Shown here: piece after piece, positions 42,301 to 52,111 of the stretch
How positions within the stretch are numbered: position 1 is the stretch's first letter
Layout of the letters: each line of letters starts with the position of its first letter
Assembly (NCBI RefSeq): GCF_023806085.1
Contig: NZ_JAMSLX010000016.1
Coordinates: 1-64,000 of the forward strand
Direction: 5' to 3'
DNA: 64,000 nucleotides
Source of the DNA: Hephaestia sp. MAHUQ-44
GTDB lineage: Bacteria > Pseudomonadota > Alphaproteobacteria > Sphingomonadales > Sphingomonadaceae
Translations under genes and position numbers: made by a program
The notes under the pieces: model-generated
What the model was told of the DNA's origin: nothing
Databases searched by the model: none
Seen by the model: only the letters and a program-made list of their open reading frames with translations

Positions 42301-45215
42301 CAGCCGGCCCCCTCGCCGCCATCATGCACTGGCTTCGGCGCGCGCGGCGAACGGATTGACTGGTGCGCAATGGCGACAAGGATCAGCGCGGTCGTCCCGA
42401 CCACCACCGCGAACACCCCGATATCGAACAGCAACGCGCTCGCCACCGGCATCTCGCCGATGACCGGCAGGTCGAGATAACGAAAGTGGCTCGAAAGGAA
42501 CGGGTAGCCGAACAGCCACGCTGCCATCCCGGTCGCGGTGGCACAGAGCAGCCCGACGCTGATCCAGCGAACCGGCCGCACCGTGAGGCGCATTTCGACC
42601 GAGCGCGTCCCGCTCGCCATATAGAGCACGATGATCGCGATCGAGGCGGTGATTCCGGCCGCGAAGCCCCCGCCCGGAAGGTCGTGCCCACGCACGAGAA
42701 AATACAGCGCACACGTCAGGATCACCGGGAAAAGCCACTCCATCAGGACGCGCGGAACGAGCAAATAATGCCGCACGGTATCCCCGCGATCGCGATCTTC
42801 GCGGGCATCATCGAAGGCATTCTGCTGGCGTTGTTGCTCGGGTATCTCGATGCTTTCGGCCGCCGGGCGAAATCGCCGCAGGAGCGTGAACACCGTCAGC
42901 GCCACGATCGCGAGCACGGTGATCTCGCCATAGGTGTCGAAGGCGCGGAAATCGACGAGGATGACGTTGACGACATTGGTCCCCCCGCCCCCCGAATAAG
43001 CGTGCTCGACGAAATAATGCGACAGGCCGCGCGGCGCGTCGCGCGTCATCATCGCATAGGCGATCGCGGCGATGCCGCCGCCGCCCGCCAACGCAAGCAG
43101 CAGGTCGCCGCTGCGTCGGAAATAGACCCGGAACGGCTTGCGCGCGTCGGGCCACCGCTCGGGCAGGCGCTTGGGCAGCCACCGCAGCCCGAGCAGCAGC
43201 AGGACCAGCGTGACGATCTCCACCAGCAATTGGGTCAGCGCCAGATCGGGCGCCGACAGCCACATGAAGCTGATGCACGTCACCAGGCCGCACACCCCGA
43301 CCAGCACCAGCGCCGCCAGCCGGTGAAACTTGGCCTGCCACGCCGCCGCGACCGCGCACCCGGCGGCGAGCAGCCACAACACCGCGAACCCCGGATCGAT
43401 CAGCGTTTCGGGGCGCGGCCCGCGGCTATAGCCGAGGTTGAGGAACGGCAGCACCCCCGCGACGACGACGGTGACGATCACCAGCCGCAACTGGACCTGC
43501 AACCGCCGGGTGCCGATCCAGCGGTGGAGGACGCGCGCGCCGTCGATGATTGCGGCCAGCACGATCTCGAAGGTGCGCCGTCCCTTGACATAGCCGATGA
43601 TCGGCGAACGCGAAAAATTGTTCAGCCGCCCGCCAAACAGCACATAAAGGCCGGTCCCGGCGATCAGCGCGGTGGCGCTCATCAGCATCGGCAGGTTGAA
43701 TCCATGCCAGATCGCAAGGCTGTACGCCGGCGTCGCCGCCCCCAATACCGACCGGACGGCAATGGCGAGGAACGGACCGATCGTGAGCGTGGGGATGATG
43801 CCGACGAGCAGGCACATCAGCACCAGTATCTCGATCGGCAGGCGCATCCAGCGCGGTGCCTCATGCGGCGCGCGCGGCAGATCGACCGGCGGCGGCCCGA
43901 GGAAGGTCTGGTGGATGAAGCGCACCGAATAAAGCACACTGAACGCGCTCGCCACCGTCGCGAGGACGGGCAGAACGCGATCGAGCAAGGTACCGCTGTG
44001 CGCCTGAAGCGCCTCGGCGAGGAACATCTCCTTCGACAGGAAACCGTTGAGCAGCGGCACGCCCGCCATCGCCGCGGCGGCGACCATCGCCAGCGTGGCG
44101 GTGATCGGCATGAACCGCGCCAGGCCGCTCAGCTTGCGCAGATCGCGCGTGCCGGTTTCGTGGTCGATGATCCCTGCGGCCATGAACAACGAGGCCTTGA
44201 ATGTCGCGTGGTTGATCGTGTGGAAGATCGCCGCCACCGCCGCCAGCGGACTGCCGAGCCCGAGCAGCAGCGTGATGAGCCCGAGGTGACTGATCGTCGA
44301 ATAGGCCAGCAGCCCTTTCAAATCCTGCTGAAAGATCGCCGCCCATGCCCCGATCAGCAAGGTGATGAGGCCGGTGGTGGTGACGATCAGATACCAGCTC
44401 TCGGTGCCGGCCAGCACCGGCCAGAGCAGGATCAGCACGAACACGCCTGCCTTCACCATCGTCGCCGAATGAAGATAGGCCGAAACCGGGGTCGGCGCGG
44501 CCATCGCGTGCGGCAGCCAGAAGTGAAACGGGAATTGCGCGCTCTTGGTGAAGCAGCCGATCAGGATCAGGACGAGCGCGGGCAAATAGAGATCGTGGCC
44601 GCGGATCAGATCGCCTGCCGCCAGCACCCGATCGACGTCGTAATTGCCGACGATGTGCCCGAGCAACAGGAACCCGACGAGCAGGCACACGCCCCCGAAC
44701 GCGGTGACGACCAGCGCCATCCGCGCGCCATCCCGCGCGCTCTGGTTATGATGCCAATAGCCGATCAGCAGGAACGAGAAGAGGCTGGTCAATTCCCAGA
44801 AAAAGGCGATCTGGATGAGGTTGCCCGAGAGCACCATGCCAAGCATCGAGCCCATGAACGCGAGCAGAAACGCGAAAAAGCGCGGCACCGGATCGTTCGC
44901 GGACATATAATAGCGCGCGTACAGGACGACCAACGCACCGATCCCGAGGACGAGGATCGAGAACAGCCACGAAAAGCCGCTGAGCCGCAGCGTCAGATCG
45001 AGCCCGAGCGTCGGCAGCCAGGAAATGACGAGGCGGATGTTGCCACCATCGGCCAGCGCCGGATACAGGCTCGCCATGCCGACAAGCCCCCCCAGCGTGA
45101 CGATGCCGGCCAGCATCGCCGCTCTGTTCTGCCCCCGCGTGGGCAGAAACGCCGCGCCCAGACTGCCCACAAAGGGGAGCGCGAGGATGATCAGCAGCAA
45201 TCGCGCGTCCGTCAT
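42300..45215 (-). CDS. phaA: Cation/H+ antiporter subunit A with fused B domain
   Basis: Large NuoL/MrpA-like subunit, 971 aa, with MnhB-type helices fused at the C-terminus, the group-2 Mrp (Pha) arrangement. Proton-translocation blocks include LLIGYWHHNQSARDGARMALVVTAFGG, KSAQFPFHFWLPHAMAAPTPVSAYLHSATMVKAGV and INHATFKASLFMAAG; the C-terminal MnhB part is GHDLPGGGFAAGITASIAIIV. It is the first gene of phaACDEFG. In Sinorhizobium the Pha system is a K+/H+ antiporter needed for pH adaptation; ion choice here is inferred from this layout. Confidence 0.93.
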   Translation of the reverse strand: MTDARLLLIILALPFVGSLGAAFLPTRGQNRAAMLAGIVTLGGLVGMASLYPALADGGNIRLVISWLPTLGLDLTLRLSGFSWLFSILVLGIGALVVLYARYYMSANDPVPRFFAFLLAFMGSMLGMVLSGNLIQIAFFWELTSLFSFLLIGYWHHNQSARDGARMALVVTAFGGVCLLVGFLLLGHIVGNYDVDRVLAAGDLIRGHDLYLPALVLILIGCFTKSAQFPFHFWLPHAMAAPTPVSAYLHSATMVKAGVFVLILLWPVLAGTESWYLIVTTTGLITLLIGAWAAIFQQDLKGLLAYSTISHLGLITLLLGLGSPLAAVAAIFHTINHATFKASLFMAAGIIDHETGTRDLRKLSGLARFMPITATLAMVAAAAMAGVPLLNGFLSKEMFLAEALQAHSGTLLDRVLPVLATVASAFSVLYSVRFIHQTFLGPPPVDLPRAPHEAPRWMRLPIEILVLMCLLVGIIPTLTIGPFLAIAVRSVLGAATPAYSLAIWHGFNLPMLMSATALIAGTGLYVLFGGRLNNFSRSPIIGYVKGRRTFEIVLAAIIDGARVLHRWIGTRRLQVQLRLVIVTVVVAGVLPFLNLGYSRGPRPETLIDPGFAVLWLLAAGCAVAAAWQAKFHRLAALVLVGVCGLVTCISFMWLSAPDLALTQLLVEIVTLVLLLLGLRWLPKRLPERWPDARKPFRVYFRRSGDLLLALAGGGGIAAIAYAMMTRDAPRGLSHYFVEHAYSGGGGTNVVNVILVDFRAFDTYGEITVLAIVALTVFTLLRRFRPAAESIEIPEQQRQQNAFDDAREDRDRGDTVRHYLLVPRVLMEWLFPVILTCALYFLVRGHDLPGGGFAAGITASIAIIVLYMASGTRSVEMRLTVRPVRWISVGLLCATATGMAAWLFGYPFLSSHFRYLDLPVIGEMPVASALLFDIGVFAVVVGTTALILVAIAHQSIRSPRAPKPVHDGGEGAG

Positions 45216-45350
45216 GGGCGGGTGCGTGTTTCCTTTTTACGTCGAATGCGTTCGCGGGAAGCTCGCCCTTCTATGATAGAAATTGGTCCGGGCGGGCAAG
45301 GGCCTAATGCCGATAATTGTCCTTTTGGTCCCCGGCAGGGTGCAATCGCC

Positions 45351-46241
45351 TCAGCCCTTTTCATCCCGTCGACGCACGATCAGCAGATCACCTTCCAGCG
45401 CCTCAACCAGTCGTTTGGCAGTACTGCCGATCAGCGCGTCGAACACCGCGCCACGGCCATGGCTGCCGATCACCGTCAGATCCATGTGCTGGTCCTCGAC
45501 AAAATCGTCGAGCAACACCTCGGGAGAACCATGTTCGATCTCGACGCTGACACGGCTTCTGAGTGCCGGATCGATCCTTTCATCGCCCAGCACGCGGGCG
45601 GCGACTTCCTGTTCCATCGCCTGCAATTCCTTCGTGAAATCGCGATCGGTGACAAAACCAGCAAAGGGAATGTCATAGGCGTGGAACAGCGTCAGGCGGC
45701 TATCGGGAAACATCGCTGCGGTTTTGAGCAACGCCTGGAACGAGGCTTCTGAAAAATCGGTCGCGACGGTGATATTGCGATACGGCCGCGCGCCGCGATC
45801 CTGCACCATCAGCACCGGCGACGAGGCACCCCGGACCAGCCGGGTGATGGTGCTGCCCAGCAGCATCCGCTCGACCGATTCTTCACGCGCGGCACCGGTC
45901 ACGATCAGGTCGCATTCTTCCCGCACGGCGATAGCCGCCAGTCTCTCGGCGGGCTCGCCCTCTTCGAGGACGACCCGCATCGTCTCGATCGCATCGGGGA
46001 GATCGCGCCTGATGCGCCACCGCATCCGTTCGAGCGGATCATGAATTTTGCGCCACCGGCGCCGCGACCGATCGAGATAATATTGCGGGGTATTCGCCGG
46101 ATCGACGATGTGCGCGGCAACCAGTTCCACATTCCATTCGCGCGCGAGTTGGCTGGCGCGATCGAGCGCACGATCGCATCGGCTGGTAAGGTCGGTCGCA
46201 AGCAGGATCCGACGGGGCTTCGCGATCGGCGTTGCAGTCAA
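45351..46241 (-). CDS. Tandem universal stress protein
   Basis: Two UspA domains in one 296-aa chain (about residues 8-148 and 153-292). The first has RILLATDLTSRCDRALDRA and a weak nucleotide motif (TGAAREESVERMLLGST); the second has NITVATDFSEASFQALL and the full ATP-binding motif GSHGRGAVFDALIGSTAKR. The start is TTG at 46241 with GAGG about seven bases upstream; no suitable ATG lies near. It is a single gene in the same direction as the antiporter operon. Confidence 0.9.
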   Translation of the reverse strand: MTATPIAKPRRILLATDLTSRCDRALDRASQLAREWNVELVAAHIVDPANTPQYYLDRSRRRWRKIHDPLERMRWRIRRDLPDAIETMRVVLEEGEPAERLAAIAVREECDLIVTGAAREESVERMLLGSTITRLVRGASSPVLMVQDRGARPYRNITVATDFSEASFQALLKTAAMFPDSRLTLFHAYDIPFAGFVTDRDFTKELQAMEQEVAARVLGDERIDPALRSRVSVEIEHGSPEVLLDDFVEDQHMDLTVIGSHGRGAVFDALIGSTAKRLVEALEGDLLIVRRRDEKG

Positions 46242-46399
46242 AAAAGCGCCTCACTGATGATGGGCCTGATGCCGCCAACATTGCCATCGTCCCCTTCATA
46301 AACAAGCGGAAATTCGCATTTTGTGGGCAGGGAGCATCTCCTACAACAACGGGATCGGGTAAGACGCGAGGGCCGCCGCGCGATCGGGATGTGCGCCAG

Positions 46400-46830
46400 G
46401 TGTTTAGTCCCGGCATCGGGTGGATCGGATTGATGATGATCGGTCTGGGTCTGAAGTCCAGATTTCTGCGATGTATCCGTAAGCGTGAGATCATTGAAGG
46501 TTTTGAGCCTGCGGCCCAAATATTAGGCGGCGATAAAGTCAGCGGGGTGCGTTCGCAGTTGCTGGTGGCTTTTATAATGGAAGCGTTTGACGATCGCGTC
46601 TTGGATAGTGCGGTTCATCCGCTCGACCTGCCCATTGATCCATGGATGGTTCGGCTTGGTGAGCCGATGCTCGATATGGTTTGCCTCGCAGATCATGTCG
46701 AAGCGCATCTGTCGGGAGAAGGCGGTGTTCCGGTTGCGTGGCTGATCGACGAACCGGATGCCGTGATCGGTGAGGATCGTGTCAGATGCGGGATCGTGGG
46801 CTGCAGGGCATCGAGGCAGTCATCAAGCGG
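46400..46830 (-). pseudogene. IS481-type transposase remnant
   Basis: Decayed DDE integrase-core transposase on minus. Readable fragments are ILTDHGIRFVDQPRNR and NTAFSRQMRFDMICEANHIE, then HRLTKPNHPWINGQVERMNR, which contains the conserved region of the third catalytic acid. An in-frame TAA stands at 46525-46523, then GRRLKTF resumes, and at least two frameshifts are needed to recover EIWTSDPDR and the family's terminal MPGLNT near 46400. The N-terminal half is missing or unrecognisable beyond about 46790. The remnant lies next to tRNA-Met, and no intact terminal repeats were identified. Confidence 0.85.
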
Positions 46831-47028
46831 AGCAGGGTGCGTCGCCGGAATGCCACCCCATCGCTTTCTCCGTTTCGGTCAAGACAGCCAAGCACACAAA
46901 TTATAGTTTACCCTGTTTAAATCAGCAGCTTAGCCTGCGAACAGGATATATTTTTACAAAAAACCAAGTTTCCTGTGAAAACCCGCCCCCGGAGGGGAGT
47001 GTATTTTGTAAATGAAATCAGTCGGATA

Positions 47029-47105
47029 TGGTAGCGGAGGAGGGACTTGAACCCCCGACACGCGGATTATGATTCCGCTGCTCTAACCAGCTGAGCTACT
47101 CCGCC
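47029..47105 (-). tRNA. tRNA-Met (anticodon CAT)
   Basis: A 77-base cloverleaf with encoded CCA. Acceptor GGCGGAG pairs with CTCCGCT, the D arm has GCTCAGCTGGTTAGAGC, the anticodon stem is GCGGA/TCCGC with loop ATCATAA, and the T arm has GGGGGTTCAAGTCCCTC. The base-paired acceptor and the GG start suggest elongator Met rather than initiator; a lysidine tRNA-Ile with the same anticodon is less likely. No integrase is adjacent. Confidence 0.92.
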
Positions 47106-47147
47106 CCGGCCGTGAGGCGCGGGCTATAGAAAGCGACCGCCGGCCGG

Positions 47148-47660
47148 TCAAGCGAACATGTGACGGGAGAGCATTTCCCACGGGCCACCGTGATACCACC
47201 ACGCCGCAAACCCGGCGATCGTGATCCGTCGTGGACGGAAATCGATGGTCAATTGGGCCAACAGGCGCCGTGCCTCGGCCGTCTGAACCTTGTTCTGCAC
47301 GGTGACGTGCGGCCGCCAGCCGGTGCTATCCTGCGGTGTCAGCAATCCGGCAAACGCATCGGCCAGCCCGGTACGGATCGTGGCCAGACCGGGGGACTCG
47401 ATTCCGTATGCAACGCCCCCACCCAGCGAATAAGGCACGCCCAGTTGCGCCTCCGGAGCCTGCTGCCCGCGCGTCTCCGCCTGCAACCGGTGTTTGAGTT
47501 CAGGCGCGATCGACGGCGGCAAATGATGAAATAACGTCAGATGTGCGGAAACTTGGTTGTGCGCGACCGGAAAATGGGCGCGGCGTTGACGCTCGAACCA
47601 CGCCGCATCCTCGCTGCCGAACAGCGCCGTCACCACAATCGGTGCCGGCGCGCCGTTCAA
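47148..47660 (-). CDS. 2'-5' RNA ligase/2H phosphoesterase family protein
   Basis: Small cytoplasmic 2H phosphoesterase, 170 aa, with two HxT motifs: HLTLFHH near residue 37 and HVTVQNK near residue 123. Family members act on cyclic phosphates in RNA or nucleotides; the true substrate is unknown. The start is taken as TTG at 47660, overlapping the kup stop (TTGA) with AGGTAGAG just upstream; no ATG exists in the conserved N-terminal region, and the longer reading runs antiparallel to nothing useful but inside kup. Confidence 0.78.
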   Translation of the reverse strand: MNGAPAPIVVTALFGSEDAAWFERQRRAHFPVAHNQVSAHLTLFHHLPPSIAPELKHRLQAETRGQQAPEAQLGVPYSLGGGVAYGIESPGLATIRTGLADAFAGLLTPQDSTGWRPHVTVQNKVQTAEARRLLAQLTIDFRPRRITIAGFAAWWYHGGPWEMLSRHMFA

Positions 47661-49597
47661 ATCTCTACCTGGCTGCCGAGTTCGACCACGCGGTTGGTCG
47701 GCAGGCGGAAGAATTCCATCGCGCTTTCGGCGTTGCGCAGCATCCACGCGAACAGCTTTTCGCGCCACAGCATCATCCCCGGCCGTTCGGCGGGTAGCAA
47801 CGTCTGGCGGGCAAGGAAAAAGCTGGTGTCCATCATCCTGAATTCGCCGCCGCAATGATCCGCACGCGCCAGCGCGGCCGGCACGTCGGCTTCCTGCATG
47901 AAGCCATAGCGGACGATCAGGCGGTGAAACCCCTGCCCCATCGCCTCGGTCTCGATCCGCTCGGCATCGCCGACAAAGGGTTCATCGGCGATCTTGACCG
48001 TCAACAACACGACGCGCTCGTGAAGCACCTTGTTGTGCTTGAGATTGTTGAGCAGCGCATGGGGCACGCCGTCGGCGCTCGATGTCATGAACACCGCAGT
48101 TCCAGGCACGCGCGTCGCGGCGTTGGCGGCGGACTGGATGAACACCTTGATCGGCATCGACGCCGCACGCAGCCGCGCGATCATCAACTGGCGCCCCTTG
48201 GCCCAGGTGGTCAGCACAGTGAAGACGAGGAACCCGATCAGCAGCGGGAACCAGCCACCCGACGGCACCTTGGTGAGGTTGGCCGCAAAATAGACGCCGT
48301 CGACGAGGAAAAACACCCCGAGCAGCGGAATCGCGAAATAGGCCGGCCACTTCCACAACCGGAACAGCACTACCCCCAACAGGCAGGTATCGATCAGCAT
48401 CGCGCCGGTCACCGCGATGCCATAAGCCGAGGTCAGGTTGGATGAGGTCTGGAAGAACAGCACCAGCAGGACGACCATCGCCATCAACAGCCAGTTGATC
48501 AGCGGGATATAGATCTGCCCTGCGGTCGACGCACTGGTATGCTCGATACGCAGGCGCGGGATGAAGCCGAGCTGGATCGCCTGCTGCGTCACCGAGAACG
48601 CACCTGAGATCACCGCCTGGCTGGCAATGATCGCGGCGGCGGTCGCAAGGAACACCAGCGGCAGTTGCAGGCTCTCGGGCGCGAGCATGTAGAACGGGCT
48701 TTCGAGCGCGGTCACTCCGTCGCGAAACAGCAACGCTCCCTGCCCCATATAATTGCAGATCAGCGCCGGCAGTACGAACACCAGCCATGAGACCCGGATC
48801 GGGTTGCGCCCGAAATGCCCCATATCGGCATAGAGCGCCTCGGCGCCGGTTACCGCGAGCACCACCGAGCCGAGCGCCAGGAACGCCCGCACACTGTCCG
48901 ACAGGAAGAAGCGTACCGCATAGGTGGGCGAGAAGGCCCACAGGATACCCGGCGTCTGGACGATGCTGATGATCCCCAGCACCGCGATCACCGCGAAATA
49001 GCACAGCATGACCGGGCCGAAGAAGGCGCCAACCCGCGCAGTGCCGCTGCGCTGGATCGCGAACAGGAAAACGAGGATGACGATCGCGATCGGCAGCACG
49101 AGCCCGCCGAACGCAGGCGCCGCCACCGCCAGCCCCTCGACCGCGCTCAGCACCGACACCGCGGGGGTAATCATGCTGTCGCCGTAGAATAGCGCGGTCG
49201 CGAATACACCGAGCAGCACGATCCCGCTCGTCCAGCGCTTGGTCTTGGTTCGCCCCGATACCAGCGCGAGCAGCGCCAGGCTGCCGCCTTCGCCCTTGTT
49301 GTCGGCGCGCATGATGATCGAGACGTATTTGAGCGTCACGACGATCATCATCGACCAGAACATCAGGCTGACGACGCCCATGATGTGCGCCGCATCGAGC
49401 GTCAGCGGGTGGTGCCCGGCGAAGGTTTCGCGAAACGCATAGAGCGGGCTGGTGCCGATATCGCCGAACACGACGCCGACCGCGCCCGCGGCGAGTTTGA
49501 GCAAGCCTTGCTGGCGACGATGACCGTGGCCAGCCTCAGCCGCAAGAACGCCGTCGGGCACCGCGGGGGACGCCCCGCTGTCGTCGCTGCTCGTCAC
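47657..49597 (-). CDS. kup: Low-affinity K+ transporter Kup
   Basis: Potassium/proton symporter in the inner membrane, 646 aa, about 12 helices followed by a roughly 130-residue cytoplasmic domain. [20 protein letters not shown] is the Kup opening; [11 protein letters not shown] and [19 protein letters not shown] are further signature blocks. The start is GTG at 49597 with a poor Shine-Dalgarno. The 2H phosphoesterase gene is translationally coupled downstream. Confidence 0.94.
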   Translation of the reverse strand: MTSSDDSGASPAVPDGVLAAEAGHGHRRQQGLLKLAAGAVGVVFGDIGTSPLYAFRETFAGHHPLTLDAAHIMGVVSLMFWSMMIVVTLKYVSIIMRADNKGEGGSLALLALVSGRTKTKRWTSGIVLLGVFATALFYGDSMITPAVSVLSAVEGLAVAAPAFGGLVLPIAIVILVFLFAIQRSGTARVGAFFGPVMLCYFAVIAVLGIISIVQTPGILWAFSPTYAVRFFLSDSVRAFLALGSVVLAVTGAEALYADMGHFGRNPIRVSWLVFVLPALICNYMGQGALLFRDGVTALESPFYMLAPESLQLPLVFLATAAAIIASQAVISGAFSVTQQAIQLGFIPRLRIEHTSASTAGQIYIPLINWLLMAMVVLLVLFFQTSSNLTSAYGIAVTGAMLIDTCLLGVVLFRLWKWPAYFAIPLLGVFFLVDGVYFAANLTKVPSGGWFPLLIGFLVFTVLTTWAKGRQLMIARLRAASMPIKVFIQSAANAATRVPGTAVFMTSSADGVPHALLNNLKHNKVLHERVVLLTVKIADEPFVGDAERIETEAMGQGFHRLIVRYGFMQEADVPAALARADHCGGEFRMMDTSFFLARQTLLPAERPGMMLWREKLFAWMLRNAESAMEFFRLPTNRVVELGSQVEI

Positions 49598-49837
49598 TGG
49601 AGAATGCTTCGTGCCCGATTGCCGAGGAGGTGATCCGGAGCCGGATCGTATGCCTTGCCCCTGTTCATCGGCGGCGCCTCTAGCATGAGCCCCTCCGCTT
49701 GCGCAAATACAACGAAACCCGGGTAGTTTTGCCCTGCACGACGCGATTTCTCAACGACGCCCCGGAGGCTGCACGCCGTACAGAACACACTCTTCCCCCT
49801 CCCTGCCGCGCGGTGGGTGTCGGGGCAAGCCCGGAGA

Positions 49838-50314
49838 TCAGCCCGCACCGCCAAGCAACGCATCGGCCGCGCTGCGCGTCGGCACGGTGCGCAACACGAA
49901 GCGCGAGCTGATCGTGGTAACGCCAGGCAGCCGCCCGAGTCGCTCGCGGTGGAGGCGTTCGTAATCGTCGAGATCGCGGCAGACGACCTTGAGCCGGTAA
50001 TCCTGCGCGCCTGACACCAACGCGCATTCGACCACGCCGTCGATCGCACCGACCGCCGCCTCGAACCGCGCCAGTTCCTCCTCGGCCTGCGTGCCCAGCG
50101 TAATGTCGACCAACGCGGTGATGTGAAAGCCCAGTTGCCGCGCGCCAAGCCCGGCGGCATAGCCCGCGATCATTCCCGCCGCTTCGAGCGCCTGGATACG
50201 CCGCGTGACCGCCGATTGCGACAGACCGACCGCAGCCGCGACACTGCTCACCGCCATCCGCGCGTCGGCGGCCAGCAGCTTGAGGATTCGACGGTCGATT
50301 GGATCGCCTTGCAT
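49838..50314 (-). CDS. Lrp/AsnC family transcriptional regulator
   Basis: Feast/famine regulator, 158 aa. The N-terminal HTH covers residues 5-50 (DRRILKLLAADARMAVSSVA; SQSAVTRRIQALEAAGMI) and the RAM ligand domain follows (ITALVDITLG; VVECALVSGAQDYRLKVV). It is divergent from alanine dehydrogenase across a spacer with two palindromes, the standard arrangement for a regulator of ald responding to alanine or leucine. Confidence 0.9.
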   Translation of the reverse strand: MQGDPIDRRILKLLAADARMAVSSVAAAVGLSQSAVTRRIQALEAAGMIAGYAAGLGARQLGFHITALVDITLGTQAEEELARFEAAVGAIDGVVECALVSGAQDYRLKVVCRDLDDYERLHRERLGRLPGVTTISSRFVLRTVPTRSAADALLGGAG

Positions 50315-50329
50315 GATTTTCTTCAGATA

Positions 50330-50375
50330 GCATGGATCGACTGGAATTCCATGCGCAGGCTTGTTACAAAGTAAC
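50330..50375. promoter_or_regulatory. Two palindromes in the lrp-ald spacer
   Basis: GCATGGA (50330-50336) and TCCATGC (50348-50354) form an inverted repeat with an 11-base centre, and GTTACAAAGTAAC (50363-50375) is a perfect odd-centred palindrome. Both lie near the start of the Lrp-type gene, 188-233 bases upstream of ald. Probable regulator-binding sites; which protein binds is inferred. Confidence 0.45.
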
Positions 50376-50562
50376 CGTCTTTGCAGAGATTCTTACTTCG
50401 CAAGGCGCTATTCCTTACGCTACGAGAACGCCCACCCGATCGCCGCCTTCCTTCGAAGGCTGCGGCCTAGGGTGGTGAGGCTCCGGCGATGGAGCGGCAC
50501 GTTTTCCAACGATGCGTGCCAAACTGACCCCCGACAACCCGGGACGACAGGAGAAAGTTGCG

Positions 50563-51672
50563 ATGCGGATCGGCGTTCCGAAGGAAATCAAGAATCAGGA
50601 ATACCGGGTTGGGCTTACCCCGCCTTCGGTTGCCGAACTGGTCGATGCGGGTCATGAAGTGATCGTCGAGACCGGCGCGGGCGCAGCGATCGATTTCGAC
50701 GACCGCGATTACGGCGACGCCGGCGCGACCATCGTCGCCAACGCCGGCGCGGTATTTGCGAACGCGGAAATGATCGTCAAGGTCAAGGAGCCGCAGCCGC
50801 AGGAGATCGCGCTGCTCGAGCCGCACCACGTCCTGTTCACCTATCTCCACCTCGCCGCCGACAAGCGCCAGACCGAAGGGCTGATCGCCTCGGGCGCGAC
50901 ATGCATCGCGTATGAAACCGTCACCTCGCGCCGCGGCGGGCTGCCGCTGCTCAAGCCGATGTCGGAAGTCGCCGGTCGCATGTCGGTGCAGGTCGGCGCG
51001 CATTATCTCGAAAAGGAACCCGGCGGACGCGGTGTGCTGCTCGGTGGGGTGCCGGGCGTGGCCCCGGCGCGCGTCGCGATCCTCGGCGGCGGCACCGCGG
51101 GCATCAACGCCGCGCAGATCGCGGTCGGGATGCGTGCCGACGTCACCGTCTACGACATCGACAACGATCGCCTCGCCGAACTCGACATGTTCTTCTCCAG
51201 CCAGATCAAGACCGCTTATGCCAGCAGCGCAGCGATCGCGACGGCGGTCGAAAAGGCACATCTGGTGATCGGCGCGGTGCTCGTCCCCGGCGCGGCCGCC
51301 CCCAAGCTGGTGACGCGCGAGATGGTGCGCCGCATGAAGCGTGGCAGCGTGCTCGTCGATATCGCGATCGATCAGGGGGGCTGCTTCGAAACCAGCCGCC
51401 CGACCACGCATGACGACCCGGTGTTCGAGATCGATGGCGTAATCCATTATTGCGTCGGCAACATGCCCGGCGCGCTGGCGCGGACCTCCACCTTCGCGCT
51501 CAACAATGCGACCGTGCCGTTTGTGCGCAAGCTCGCTGATCGGGGCGCCGACACCGCGATGAAGGCCGATCCGCACCTCGCCAACGGCCTCAATGTCTCG
51601 GGTGGCAAGATCCGCCATCCCGCGGTTGCCGAGGCGCTGGATATGCCATGGGAAGCGTGGGTTCCGGCCTGA
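50563..51672 (+). CDS. ald: Alanine dehydrogenase
   Basis: NAD-dependent oxidative deamination of L-alanine to pyruvate and ammonia, 369 aa, standard length. [20 protein letters not shown] is the family opening, with catalytic Lys in the LVFTYLHLA region block ([14 protein letters not shown]) and NAD-binding [18 protein letters not shown] near residue 170. The ATG at 50563 follows AGGAG; the 17-codon extension is rejected. Controlled presumably by the divergent Lrp-type gene. Confidence 0.95.
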   Translation: MRIGVPKEIKNQEYRVGLTPPSVAELVDAGHEVIVETGAGAAIDFDDRDYGDAGATIVANAGAVFANAEMIVKVKEPQPQEIALLEPHHVLFTYLHLAADKRQTEGLIASGATCIAYETVTSRRGGLPLLKPMSEVAGRMSVQVGAHYLEKEPGGRGVLLGGVPGVAPARVAILGGGTAGINAAQIAVGMRADVTVYDIDNDRLAELDMFFSSQIKTAYASSAAIATAVEKAHLVIGAVLVPGAAAPKLVTREMVRRMKRGSVLVDIAIDQGGCFETSRPTTHDDPVFEIDGVIHYCVGNMPGALARTSTFALNNATVPFVRKLADRGADTAMKADPHLANGLNVSGGKIRHPAVAEALDMPWEAWVPA

Positions 51673-51678
51673 TCGCCT

Positions 51679-52071
51679 TCAGCCGGGGTAACGTTCATAC
51701 CCCGGCAGCGAGTCGAGCCCCGCCAGCCATCGGGGTGCGTCGGCAAGTTGCACGCGGCACGTCGGCGCATCGGCATCGGGATCGTCGAAGGTCGCCGATT
51801 GCACATCGACCTGCCCCGGAAAGATGGTTTCGCTGCGATAGAACAACCCGGTGCCGCACGCCGGGCAGAATTGCCGCTGCACATCGCCCGATGAATTGTA
51901 GCTCGCTACCTCGCCGGTCACGGTGAGCTTGTCGTCATCGACCACCGCCCAGCCGACCAGCGGGGCGCCTGCTGCACGTTGACAGTCCCGGCACGTGCAC
52001 ACCGCATGGCGCACCGGATCGCCCCGAAGGACATAACGCACCTTGCCGCAATGGCATCCGCCTTCGATCAT
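51679..52071 (-). CDS. GFA/CENP-V-like zinc-binding protein
   Basis: Glutathione-dependent formaldehyde-activating-like fold, 130 aa. The zinc ligands are visible as CHCGKVRY (Cys6, Cys8), CTCRDCQRAAG and CPACGTGLFYR. Many members of this family do not act on formaldehyde, so the role is open. It is convergent with ald and divergent from the helicase gene by 40 bases. Confidence 0.88.
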   Translation of the reverse strand: MIEGGCHCGKVRYVLRGDPVRHAVCTCRDCQRAAGAPLVGWAVVDDDKLTVTGEVASYNSSGDVQRQFCPACGTGLFYRSETIFPGQVDVQSATFDDPDADAPTCRVQLADAPRWLAGLDSLPGYERYPG

Positions 52072-52111
52072 GTGCTTGCTCCTCTCGCCGTCGTTCCCTA
52101 CCTGTTCGCGT

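Noticed and set aside
42363-45752. 1129-codon plus-strand frame across the antiporter genes
   Set aside because: It is the antisense shadow of phaA and its neighbour; the protein is Arg/His/Gln-rich without domains, while the minus strand encodes a clear MrpA.
46908-47028. Possible attachment site or small RNA beside tRNA-Met
   Set aside because: The stretch is AT-rich but no duplicate of the tRNA 3' end, integrase or convincing RNA structure was seen.
51679-52071. True formaldehyde-detoxifying enzyme
   Set aside because: The zinc-binding fold is clear, but the family name overstates function and no formaldehyde pathway genes are adjacent.
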